Below, in pieces: positions 7,245 to 14,619 of a DNA stretch of 64,000 nt. Source of the stretch: Streptomyces bluensis (lineage in GTDB: Bacteria; Actinomycetota; Actinomycetes; Streptomycetales; Streptomycetaceae); contig NZ_BMVM01000006.1 in the NCBI RefSeq assembly GCF_014650715.1, forward strand, positions 186,001 to 250,000, written 5' to 3'. A program made the translations under genes and the position numbers. Position 1 is the first letter of the stretch. Every line of letters begins with the position of its first letter. Below the pieces are notes generated by a model. The model searched no databases and was not told the origin of the DNA. It was given only the letters and a program-made list of their open reading frames with translations.

Positions 7245-8210
7245 GTGAAGGGGACCGTGGGCGAGCTCGGGGAGTTCGGGCTCATCAGGGAGCTCACCTC
7301 GCGGCTCACCACCACCCCGGCGGTCCGGGTGGGCCCCGGCGACGACGCCGCGGTGGTGGCCGCGCCCGACCGGAGGGTCGTGGCGAGCACCGACATCCTC
7401 CTGGAGGGGCGGCACTTCCGCCGCGACTGGTCCACGGCGTACGACGTCGGGCGCAAGGCGGCGGCGCAGAACCTCGCCGACATCGCGGCCATGGGTGCCG
7501 TGCCGACCGCGCTGCTGCTCGGGCTGGTCGTCCCCGCGGAGCTCCCGGCCACCTGGCCGTCGGAGCTGATGGACGGGCTGCGCGACGAGTGCCAGGTCGC
7601 GGGCGCGGCCGTGGTCGGCGGTGATGTCGTACGCGGCGACACGATCATGGTCTCGATCACCGCGCTCGGCGATCTGCGCAACCACGAGCCCGTGACCCGG
7701 GCCGGCGCGCAGCCGGGAGACGTGGTCGCCGTGACCGGCTGGCTCGGCTGGTCCGCCGCCGGGCACGCGGTGCTGTCGCGCGGGTTCCGCTCGCCGCGGG
7801 CCTTCGTGGAGGCGCACCGGCGCCCCGAGCCGCCGTACCACGCGGGGCCCGCGGCGGCCGGTCTCGGCGCGACCGCGATGTGCGACGTGAGCGACGGACT
7901 GATCGCCGATCTGGGCCACATCGCGGAGGCGAGCAAGGTCAGGATCGATGTCCGTTCGGGCGCGATCGACATCCCGACCCAGATGAACGACATCGGTCAG
8001 GCCGTCGGCGTCGACCCCATCCAGTGGGTGCTGACCGGGGGAGAGGACCACGCGATCGTGGCGACCTTCCCACCGGACGTGAAGCTGCCCGCCCGCTGGA
8101 AGGTGATCGGCGAGGTACTGAACCCGTCGGCGCTGCCCCAGGTGACCGTCGACGGGGCGCCCTGGACGAACAAGGGCGGCTGGGACCACTTCGGGACCCT
8201 GGAGCCATGA
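7245..8210 (+). CDS. thiL: Thiamine-monophosphate kinase
   Basis: A 321-residue ThiL that phosphorylates thiamine monophosphate to the active cofactor thiamine pyrophosphate. Visible motifs are the N-terminal GPGDDAAVV (Mg-ATP), STDILLEGRHFRRDWS, a GRKAAAQNLADIAAMGA helix, GGDVVRGD and CDVSDGLIADLGHIA, followed by LTGGEDHAIVATFP. All belong to the PurM/ThiL ATP-binding fold. The GTG at 7245 follows GGTGAGG. Its stop overlaps the thiD start (ATGA), forming a two-gene thiamine unit. I find no TPP riboswitch upstream. Confidence 0.96.
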   Translation: MKGTVGELGEFGLIRELTSRLTTTPAVRVGPGDDAAVVAAPDRRVVASTDILLEGRHFRRDWSTAYDVGRKAAAQNLADIAAMGAVPTALLLGLVVPAELPATWPSELMDGLRDECQVAGAAVVGGDVVRGDTIMVSITALGDLRNHEPVTRAGAQPGDVVAVTGWLGWSAAGHAVLSRGFRSPRAFVEAHRRPEPPYHAGPAAAGLGATAMCDVSDGLIADLGHIAEASKVRIDVRSGAIDIPTQMNDIGQAVGVDPIQWVLTGGEDHAIVATFPPDVKLPARWKVIGEVLNPSALPQVTVDGAPWTNKGGWDHFGTLEP

Positions 8211-9019
8211 GCGCCCCCCGTGACCTGCCGCGCGTGCTGACGGTCGCGGGGTCCGACTCCGGTGGCGGGGCCGGGATCCAGGCCGACCTGAAGACGATGC
8301 TCGCGCTGGGCGCGCACGGCATGAGCGTGATCACGGCCGTCACCGCCCAGAACTCCCTCGGCGTCCAGGGCGCCTGGGAACTGCCCGTGGAGGCGGTACG
8401 GGCGCAGTACCGCGGCGTCGTCGACGACATCGGCGTGAGCGCGGTCAAGACGGGCATGCTGGCCTCGGCAGAACTCGTCGAGGCGGTGGCCGAGTTGATC
8501 GGCGGTACGGACGCGCCGGCCGTCGTCGACCCGGTGGGGGTGTCGAAGCACGGGGACTCCCTGCTGGCGGCATCCGCGCTGGACTCGGTGCGCACGAAGC
8601 TGCTGCCGGTCGCGACGGTGGCCACGCCGAACCTGGACGAGGTCGCCCAACTCACGGGCGTCCGGGTCGAGTCGGAGGACGGTCTCAGGCGGGCCGCGGC
8701 GGCCGTCCTGGCGTACGGGCCGGCGTGGGTGCTGATCAAGGGCGGCCATTTGCCCGTGGAGGCGGAGGCAGTGGATCTGCTGACCGACGGCTCCGCCGAG
8801 TACTGGCTGCGCGCCCCCCGGCACGACAACCGGCACACTCACGGCACGGGGTGCACGCTGGCGTCGGCGATCGCCTGCGGGCTGGCGAAGGGGGAGAGCG
8901 TGCCGGACGCGGTGGCGGCGGCCAAGGAGTACGTGACCGGGGCGATCGCCGCCGGGTTCGCGCTCGGGCACGGGATCGGGCCGGTGGATCACGGATGGCG
9001 GTTCAGGGCCGGGGCGTAG
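8207..9019 (+). CDS. thiD: Hydroxymethylpyrimidine/phosphomethylpyrimidine kinase
   Basis: A 270-residue ribokinase-family ThiD catalysing two successive phosphorylations of the thiamine pyrimidine. N-terminal VAGSDSGGGAGIQADLKT is the pyrimidine-binding signature; AVTAQNSLGVQG, the VDPVGVSKHG segment and the C-terminal HTHGTGCTLASAIACGLA anion hole with its catalytic Asp position replaced by the usual C in GTGC are all present. It is translationally coupled to thiL by the four-base overlap. A fused C-terminal ThiE or TenA domain, seen in some homologues, is absent. Confidence 0.95.
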   Translation: MSAPRDLPRVLTVAGSDSGGGAGIQADLKTMLALGAHGMSVITAVTAQNSLGVQGAWELPVEAVRAQYRGVVDDIGVSAVKTGMLASAELVEAVAELIGGTDAPAVVDPVGVSKHGDSLLAASALDSVRTKLLPVATVATPNLDEVAQLTGVRVESEDGLRRAAAAVLAYGPAWVLIKGGHLPVEAEAVDLLTDGSAEYWLRAPRHDNRHTHGTGCTLASAIACGLAKGESVPDAVAAAKEYVTGAIAAGFALGHGIGPVDHGWRFRAGA

Positions 9020-9042
9020 CACCGCTGGCGCCTCCGGCACGG

Positions 9043-9111
9043 GGGCTTCGGATGCGGGCCTCGGACGCAGGGCCTCGGACGCAGGGCTTCAGAGGCAGGG
9101 CTTCAGACGCG
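9043..9111. repeat. Five 14-bp tandem units downstream of thiD
   Basis: Units of the form gggcytcrgaNgca lie at 9043-9055 (13 nt), 9056-9069, 9070-9083, 9084-9097 and 9098-9111, with one to three differences between copies. They fill the gap between the thiD stop and the rpmB terminator. They look like slippage-generated sequence with no coding role. Confidence 0.6.
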
Positions 9112-9112
9112 G

Positions 9113-9145
9113 CAAAAAGCCGGTCCACACTCCGGTGGACCGGCT
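9113..9145 (-). terminator. rpmB Rho-independent terminator
   Basis: Read on the minus strand: a perfect 11-bp stem (agccggtccac / gtggaccggct), a 6-nt loop and a following run of five T (ctttttgcc). It is placed 76 nt past the rpmB stop. With little T-run on the plus side it should act mainly for rpmB, but may also block thiD read-through. Confidence 0.8.
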
Positions 9146-9221
9146 CCGTGCAGCGAACCAGCAGTGGCCGCGCGCTCGGGGCCCCCTGCTCGGGCGGACC
9201 CGAGAGTTTGGGGGATGTACG

Positions 9222-9407
9222 TCAGCGCGAGACCTTGCCGGCCTTGATGCACGAGGTGCAAGCGTTCACGCGCTTCGGCGTCCCGCCGACCACGGTACGC
9301 ACACGCTGGATGTTCGGGTTCCAGCGACGGGGCGTACGGCGGTGCGAGTGCGAGATGTTGTTGCCGAAGCCCGGCCCCTTGCCGCAGACGTCGCAGTTGG
9401 CAGCCAC
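9222..9407 (-). CDS. rpmB: 50S ribosomal protein L28
   Basis: A 61-residue L28, complete from MAANCDVCGKGPGFGNN to KAGKVSR. It keeps both zinc-ribbon pairs (CDVC near the N-terminus and CTSC near residue 50), so it is the zinc-binding form rather than the zinc-independent paralogue that is Zur-controlled in some Streptomyces. It binds 23S rRNA in the large subunit. It is divergent from the FakA-like gene, with a repeat-rich 275-base leader between them and a strong terminator after it. Confidence 0.97.
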   Translation of the reverse strand: MAANCDVCGKGPGFGNNISHSHRRTPRRWNPNIQRVRTVVGGTPKRVNACTSCIKAGKVSR

Positions 9408-9440
9408 CGGTCACTCCAAAGACTTCAGATGCACTTACGG

Positions 9441-9539
9441 TTGATCCCGGCATGCCGGGATCAAGATCCGCGATCGATCAAGATCCACGATCGGAGATCC
9501 GAGTGGCGTTGCCAGGGGAAGGCCCGATCAGGATCGGGC
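9441..9539. promoter_or_regulatory. GATC-rich palindromes and 17-bp tandem repeat in the rpmB leader
   Basis: A perfect 24-bp palindrome occupies 9441-9464 (ttgatcccggca and its complement). Two 18-nt copies of gatcaagatccRcgatcg at 9459-9476 and 9476-9493 follow with a 17-bp period. A second palindrome, gcccgatc-ag-gatcgggc, is at 9522-9539. Ten GATC tetramers fall within about 95 bp. It lies between divergent rpmB and the FakA-like gene. A transcription-factor cluster or a structured leader is inferred. Confidence 0.55.
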
Positions 9540-9682
9540 AACCGGAGCAGCATACAACGACTGCTCCCGTGGACCGAAACTACCATGGCTGGTCCGAGGG
9601 CCGCTCCCGGCCCTCTTCCTGCTCACACCGCCCTTGGGTCTACGCTGCGTCCCACGTCCAGCAGCTCGTCTAGGAGGCGCAG

Positions 9683-11434
9683 GTGCCGCAGGTGCCGCAG
9701 ACATTGGATGCTCTCGCGGTGCGTACCTGGTGCGGGCTCGCGCTGGAGGCGCTGGGACGGGCCCGCGAGGAGATCGACGCGATCAACGTCTACCCGGTGG
9801 CCGACGGCGACACCGGGACGAACCTGTACCTGACCGTGGAGTCGGCCGTGGCGGCGGTCGAGGCGGTGTTCGCGGGGCACGAGGCGGCAGGTCACGGGTC
9901 GGACGACGGCTCGGACGGCCACGGGCCGGGGGACGGCGTGATGAAACCCGCGCTCGCCGAGGTCGTCCGGGCCATGGCGCACGGCGCGCTGATCGGGGCC
10001 CGGGGAAACTCGGGAACGATCCTCGCGCAGCTGCTGCGGGGCATGGCCCAGGTGCTGGCCTCCGACGGTGAGGCCGCACACACCGACGGCCCGTCCCTGC
10101 GGGTCGCGCTGCGGCACGCGGCCGACTCCGCGCGCGAGGCGGTCGCGCACCCCGTCGAGGGCACCGTCCTCTCGGTCGCCGACGCGGCGGCCGATGCCGC
10201 GACCGGGGCGGAGGGGGACTGCGGGGCGGTCGCCCGGGCGGCGTACGAGGGCGCGCGGGCGGCCCTCGCGGCGACCCCGGGGCAACTGGCCGTCCTGGAA
10301 CGCGCGGGGGTCGTGGACGCCGGCGGGCGCGGGCTGGTGACGGTCCTGGCGGCGCTGGTGCAGACGCTGACGGGGGAGGCGCCGAAGCACGGAACCGTGC
10401 CGTCGGCGGCCCCGGTACAGGCACCGGCCCCGGCACTCGCCGTGGGGACGGCGGTCCCGGAGCCGGCGGCCGTGCACGCGCGCGTACCCGTCGACGCGTG
10501 CGAGGAGGGCGGGCCCGCCTACGAGGTGATCTACCTGCTGGAGGCGGGCGACGCGGCCGTGGCCCGGCTCAAGGAGCGGCTGGACGCGCTGGGGGACTCG
10601 CTCGTCGTGGTCGGCGGGGACGGGCTGTGGAACGTCCATGTGCACGTCGACGACGCCGGCGCCGCCGTGGAGGCGGGTGTCGAGGCCGGGCGGCCGTACC
10701 GGATCAGGATCACGCACTTCGCGTCTGGGGACGCGCACATGGCGGGCGCCGGGCGTCCGCCGCGCGAGCGGGCCCCGCGCGCGGTGGTGGCGGTGGTACC
10801 GGGGGAGGGGCTGGCCGGGCTGTACGCCGAGGCCGGGGCGACAACGGTTCTGGCCCGCCCCGGGGAGCCGCCCGCCAGCGGGGAACTGGTGGAGGCCGTA
10901 CGGCGTGCCCACGCGCGCGAGGTGGTGCTGCTGCCGAACGACGCGGAGCTGCGGCACACGGCTGCCGCGGCGGCCGAGCAGGCGCGTGCGGAGGGCGTCC
11001 GTGTGGCCCTGATCCCCACCCGGTCCGCGGTCCAGGGCATCGCCGCGCTCGCCGTCCACGAGCCGGACCGCCGCTTCGACGAGGACGTCGTCTCCATGAC
11101 GTCCGCGGCGGGTGCCACCCGCTACGCCGAGGTCGTCATCGCCGAGCGGGAGTCCTGGACCATGGCGGGCATCTGCCAGGCCGGCGACGTCCTCGGACTC
11201 ATCGACGGCGACGTCGCCGTCATCGGCTCCGATGTCACGGCGACCGCGGAATCGGTCCTCAACCGCATGCTGGCCGCGGGTGGGGAGATGGTCACGCTGG
11301 TGCTGGGCGACGAGGCCCCGGCGACGATCGTGGACCACCTGGAGTCCCGGGTACGGGAGTCGTACCTGGCGGTGGACACCGTGGTGTACCGGGGCGGGCG
11401 GCAGGGGGCGCTGTTGCTGATCGGCGTGGAGTAG
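9683..11434 (+). CDS. fakA: FakA-like DhaL (DAK2)-domain protein, probable fatty acid kinase component
   Basis: A 583-residue protein. Residues 1-210 form a DhaL/DAK2 nucleotide-binding domain with INVYPVADGDTGTNLYLT (Asp residues binding the Mg-nucleotide) and the GARGNSGTILAQLLRG helix. The central region ends in a DegV/FakB-interaction-like middle domain, and the C-terminal part is the DAK1-like domain of YloV/FakA. In Firmicutes FakA phosphorylates fatty acids held by a FakB protein; no fakB is visible here. The insert of about 20 Gly/Asp/His residues near position 75 is unusual. The GTG at 9683 has AGGAGG 5 nt upstream; a second GTG at 9692 is also possible. The rpmB-fakA-recG order is common in Gram-positive bacteria, but here recG is separated by an HSP90-TPR pair. 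Confidence 0.88.
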   Translation: MPQVPQTLDALAVRTWCGLALEALGRAREEIDAINVYPVADGDTGTNLYLTVESAVAAVEAVFAGHEAAGHGSDDGSDGHGPGDGVMKPALAEVVRAMAHGALIGARGNSGTILAQLLRGMAQVLASDGEAAHTDGPSLRVALRHAADSAREAVAHPVEGTVLSVADAAADAATGAEGDCGAVARAAYEGARAALAATPGQLAVLERAGVVDAGGRGLVTVLAALVQTLTGEAPKHGTVPSAAPVQAPAPALAVGTAVPEPAAVHARVPVDACEEGGPAYEVIYLLEAGDAAVARLKERLDALGDSLVVVGGDGLWNVHVHVDDAGAAVEAGVEAGRPYRIRITHFASGDAHMAGAGRPPRERAPRAVVAVVPGEGLAGLYAEAGATTVLARPGEPPASGELVEAVRRAHAREVVLLPNDAELRHTAAAAAEQARAEGVRVALIPTRSAVQGIAALAVHEPDRRFDEDVVSMTSAAGATRYAEVVIAERESWTMAGICQAGDVLGLIDGDVAVIGSDVTATAESVLNRMLAAGGEMVTLVLGDEAPATIVDHLESRVRESYLAVDTVVYRGGRQGALLLIGVE

Positions 11435-11458
11435 CGCCCCGCCGCCCCTGCCCATTCC

Positions 11459-11543
11459 CGTCCAGCCCCTCCGGCGTTTGAGGAGCGGGGGTCCAGGGGG
11501 CGGAGCCCCCTTGGCGGGGTCGAAGGGGCGGAGCCCCCGGGGA
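11459..11543. repeat. GC-rich dispersed hairpin repeat between convergent genes
   Basis: The segment contains a near-repeat of ccctccggcgtttgagga followed by two hairpins built on gggggcggagccccc and ggggcggagcccc. From memory this kind of element is found many times in Streptomyces genomes. Its position between the convergent fakA-like and TPR genes fits a bidirectional terminator. Confidence 0.6.
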
Positions 11544-11598
11544 TGGGACGGGTAGGGGCGGCGGGGGCGAAACCAACCAACAGAACCCCCACCCACCG

Positions 11599-14500
11599 TC
11601 AGCCCTCCCCCCGCACCTCCATCAGCTCCAGCATCCGCTCGGCCTCCGTACGACGCGCCTGAGCCGTATCGCCCGACACCCCCTCGTACGCCGCCAACAC
11701 CCCCCGCGCCCGCACCGCCGCATCCCCCGGCCGCTGAAGATCCGCCTCAAGCCGGCCGGCCGCCAACTCGGCACCGGTACGCGCATCGAGGCCGGCCTCA
11801 CCGAGCGCACCGTACGCGTCGATCGCCCGCGCCAGATGCCCCAGCGCCTCCTCGAACGCCGGCCGGCCCGCGTCGGCTTCCGCGTCCTCCGCCACCGAAC
11901 GGGCCACCAGCTCCCCGAACTGCCGACAGGACTGTCCGAGTTCGGCGAGCATCTGCCGGTGGGCCTCCCGACCGTCGTCGGAGCCGTCGGAGCCGTCGGA
12001 GCCGTCGGAGCCGTCGGAGCCGTCGGAGCCGACGAGCGGCCCGGCACCCAGCACCGTCTCGCACTCCACGACCGCCTCCGCCATCAACTCCCGCGCCCGG
12101 TCGAGCCCTTCCTCGCCGCTCCCGCGCACCACGAGCCAGGCCCGCGCGCGCAGGGCACGGACCAGGCCATGGACGTTGCCGAGATCGCGCCACAGGTCCC
12201 CGGCACGCGCGAACGCCTGCTCGGCCTCCGTCGGCAACCCCGCCTGCCCCAGCGCCTCCGCGGCGAGGTGCGCGAGCATGGCGTGGTCGCGCTGCTCGGG
12301 CCAGTGCCGGGCGATCTCGGCGGCCTGCAACCAGTGCTCGGCGGCATCCCGGTGCTCCCCGAGCTCGGTGAGGCAGTCGCCGAGCCACCACCGCGTCTGC
12401 ACGATCGCCCCGTCGCCGTGGGCCTCGGCGGTGAGGTCAGGGAGCGCCGACTCCAGCACCTCGGCGGCCTCGGCCCACCGCCCCTGCCGCAGCAGGAAGC
12501 CACCGAGCTGGTGCCGTGCCCACGCGCCGAAAGTCCGCGCCTCACCGGCCTCGTCGGCCCAGTGCGCCGCCTGAAGCGCGTGCTCCGCCGCAGGCGCGAA
12601 CTCTCCGCTCTCGCCCAGCACTTCGGCCAGCTGGAGGTGCAGCTGGGCGTGACCCATCGGCTCCAGGTAGGGCGCTCCGTGCTCCAGCGCCGCGCGTGCC
12701 GCCCGCTCGGCCTCCTCCAGGTCGCCGAGATGCCGTGCGGCTCTCGTGAGCCGTGCCTCCTGCTCCACCGCGAACCACGGCAGTCCGGCCGCCACGTACG
12801 CCGCGGCGGACCGTGCGAGCAGCTCCGCCGCGGCCTCGGTGTCCCCACCGCGTGCGGCCAGCTCGCCGAGCATGCCCAGGGCCTCGGCGGCCCGCGAGGC
12901 CAGGCGCACGTCCGCGGTATGCGGCTCGGCGAGGGCCAGCAGCTCCCGTACGGCTTCCCCGGCGGCCGCCAGGGCCTCCGCGGCATCCTCGCCCTGGGCC
13001 TCGCCCAGCCGTTGCATGAGGATGCGTGCGCGTCCCACCAGCACCGACGCCATCTGCCGTACTCCGGTGCCGCCCTCCGCGAAGAGCGCGAGGATCTTCT
13101 CGTACGGCTCGGAGATCAGGGCGAGGGCGGCGTCCGTCCGCCCTGTGAAGGCGTGGACGGACGCTCTGCGCGCGTGGGCGGCCAGTGCCTCCCCCTGGTC
13201 GCCCGCCTCCTCGTACAGCTCGGCCGCGCGCACGAAGAGGTCCAGTCCCTCGGGGCCGAGCGCGATCGCCTGATGGTCGGCGATCTCCGCCCGGTCGTAC
13301 GGGTCCAGCACCGCGTCCTCGGCCTCAGCGGCCCGCGCCACCGCGGCCCACGCCTCGACGGCGTCGGGGTGCACGGTCTCGGCGAGCCGCCGTGCCTCGG
13401 CGAGGAGGGCGGGCAGATCCGGGGGCGTGTCCGGTGCGGCGGGCTCCACGGGAGCCTGCGGCCGGGGCGACGGCACCGGTATCTGCCGCCTCGCGCGCAC
13501 GCCCAACGGCAGGCGCTCCACCAGCGGCCGCTGGTCCATGCGCTCCGTGGTGCGCGCGCTCACGTACGGGGTGCCGTTGCGCTCGTCGAAGCGGGCGGCC
13601 AGCGAAAGGGCCTCCCCGCGCGCGTGGACGGCCAGTTCCCCCGCCGTCCAGGCACGCCCCGCGGGACCGGGGACCGTCTGACCGCCCAACCCACGCGCCA
13701 CGAGGCGGTCCATCAGGAGGGCCACGACCGCCATGAAGTCCAGCTTGCTGCGCGGGTCCCCGCCGTCCGTGAAGTACGCGGAGCGCTCGGCCAGCAACTC
13801 CAGGCCACGCGCCTCGTTGCCGGACAGGGCGCAGAACTCCACATGGTCCGCGTAGGCGCCCCGCATGCTCTCCATGGCCCGTACGAGCCGGAAACCGCGC
13901 AGATGGTGGGCGCGGGCCTCGTCGAGGCGGCCCAGGCGCAGCAGCGGCAGAAGGGAGGCCGCGAGAACCGTGTGCGGCTCGTGGGCGCACGTGTACTCGC
14001 CCTCCAGCACCGGCGCCCACAGTTCCAGGGCCCGGTCGTCGTCGTTCCGCAGCGCCTGCCACCAGCCCTGCCCGTGCAGCTCGCAGGCGTGACAGTCGGC
14101 CATGCCGTCCCGGTCGGCGGCCAGCCACGCCCCGTACGCCCGCTCGGCCCGCTCCACATCGCCGACGTGCGCGGCAACGCTGAACTCGGCGCTGCGCACG
14201 GCCCGTTCGGAGTGCCCGGCCAGGCGGTAGCGGCGCTCCATCTCGCCGAGCCACTTCTCGATGGAGGCGAGCGGGATGTGCGGCTGGTTCAGCATGCCGG
14301 CCGACATCCACTTGAAGACCCAGTGCAGGGAATGGGTCTCGTACTCGTCGAAGTCCTCCGGGCGCTCGTCCCACATGCGCAGCAGGCGCGCGAACGGTAC
14401 GAACATCTTGTCCTTCTCGGAGCTGTAGTTGTAGACCTTCAGCTGGTGCCCGAGCGCCTCGATCACGGCGAGCGGGATGTTCAGCTTCTCGGCCTGCGTG

Positions 14501-14619
14501 AGCAGGTGCTCCGCGCGCGCGTTGCGGGCGGGGCCCTCCGGCTGCTCGTAGTTCTCCGCCATCGCGTGCCGCAGCTCGTCGAAGGAAGTGATCTCGGTGA
14601 ACCCGCTGAACCCGCTCAT
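11599..14619 (-). CDS. Large TPR-repeat protein encoded with an HSP90
   Basis: A 1006-residue cytoplasmic protein made largely of paired amphipathic helices of the TPR type (for example WWLGDCLTELGEHRDAAEHWLQAAEIA and LGDLEEAERAARAALEHG patterns at about 34-40-residue spacing). The N-terminal 350 residues have fewer repeats and contain HSLHWVFKWMSAGM. A Pro-rich linker near residue 390 divides the halves. It has no enzyme motif or signal. A GSD-repeat linker near residue 870 comes from a 9-bp microsatellite. The start at 14619 follows GGAGGAGGG and overlaps the upstream HSP90 stop by four bases, so the pair is translationally coupled. A co-chaperone or client-adaptor role is inferred only from this pairing. 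Confidence 0.85.
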   Translation of the reverse strand: MSGFSGFTEITSFDELRHAMAENYEQPEGPARNARAEHLLTQAEKLNIPLAVIEALGHQLKVYNYSSEKDKMFVPFARLLRMWDERPEDFDEYETHSLHWVFKWMSAGMLNQPHIPLASIEKWLGEMERRYRLAGHSERAVRSAEFSVAAHVGDVERAERAYGAWLAADRDGMADCHACELHGQGWWQALRNDDDRALELWAPVLEGEYTCAHEPHTVLAASLLPLLRLGRLDEARAHHLRGFRLVRAMESMRGAYADHVEFCALSGNEARGLELLAERSAYFTDGGDPRSKLDFMAVVALLMDRLVARGLGGQTVPGPAGRAWTAGELAVHARGEALSLAARFDERNGTPYVSARTTERMDQRPLVERLPLGVRARRQIPVPSPRPQAPVEPAAPDTPPDLPALLAEARRLAETVHPDAVEAWAAVARAAEAEDAVLDPYDRAEIADHQAIALGPEGLDLFVRAAELYEEAGDQGEALAAHARRASVHAFTGRTDAALALISEPYEKILALFAEGGTGVRQMASVLVGRARILMQRLGEAQGEDAAEALAAAGEAVRELLALAEPHTADVRLASRAAEALGMLGELAARGGDTEAAAELLARSAAAYVAAGLPWFAVEQEARLTRAARHLGDLEEAERAARAALEHGAPYLEPMGHAQLHLQLAEVLGESGEFAPAAEHALQAAHWADEAGEARTFGAWARHQLGGFLLRQGRWAEAAEVLESALPDLTAEAHGDGAIVQTRWWLGDCLTELGEHRDAAEHWLQAAEIARHWPEQRDHAMLAHLAAEALGQAGLPTEAEQAFARAGDLWRDLGNVHGLVRALRARAWLVVRGSGEEGLDRARELMAEAVVECETVLGAGPLVGSDGSDGSDGSDGSDGSDDGREAHRQMLAELGQSCRQFGELVARSVAEDAEADAGRPAFEEALGHLARAIDAYGALGEAGLDARTGAELAAGRLEADLQRPGDAAVRARGVLAAYEGVSGDTAQARRTEAERMLELMEVRGEG
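11977..12030. repeat. 9-bp microsatellite inside the TPR gene
   Basis: Six perfect tandem copies of gtcggagcc (54 bp). They encode a Gly-Ser-Asp linker on the minus strand and keep the frame whatever the copy number, so linker length could vary between strains. Confidence 0.9.

Noticed and set aside
9043..9111. Possible CRISPR-like array
   Set aside because: Units are contiguous 14-mers without spacers, so they are simple tandem repeats.
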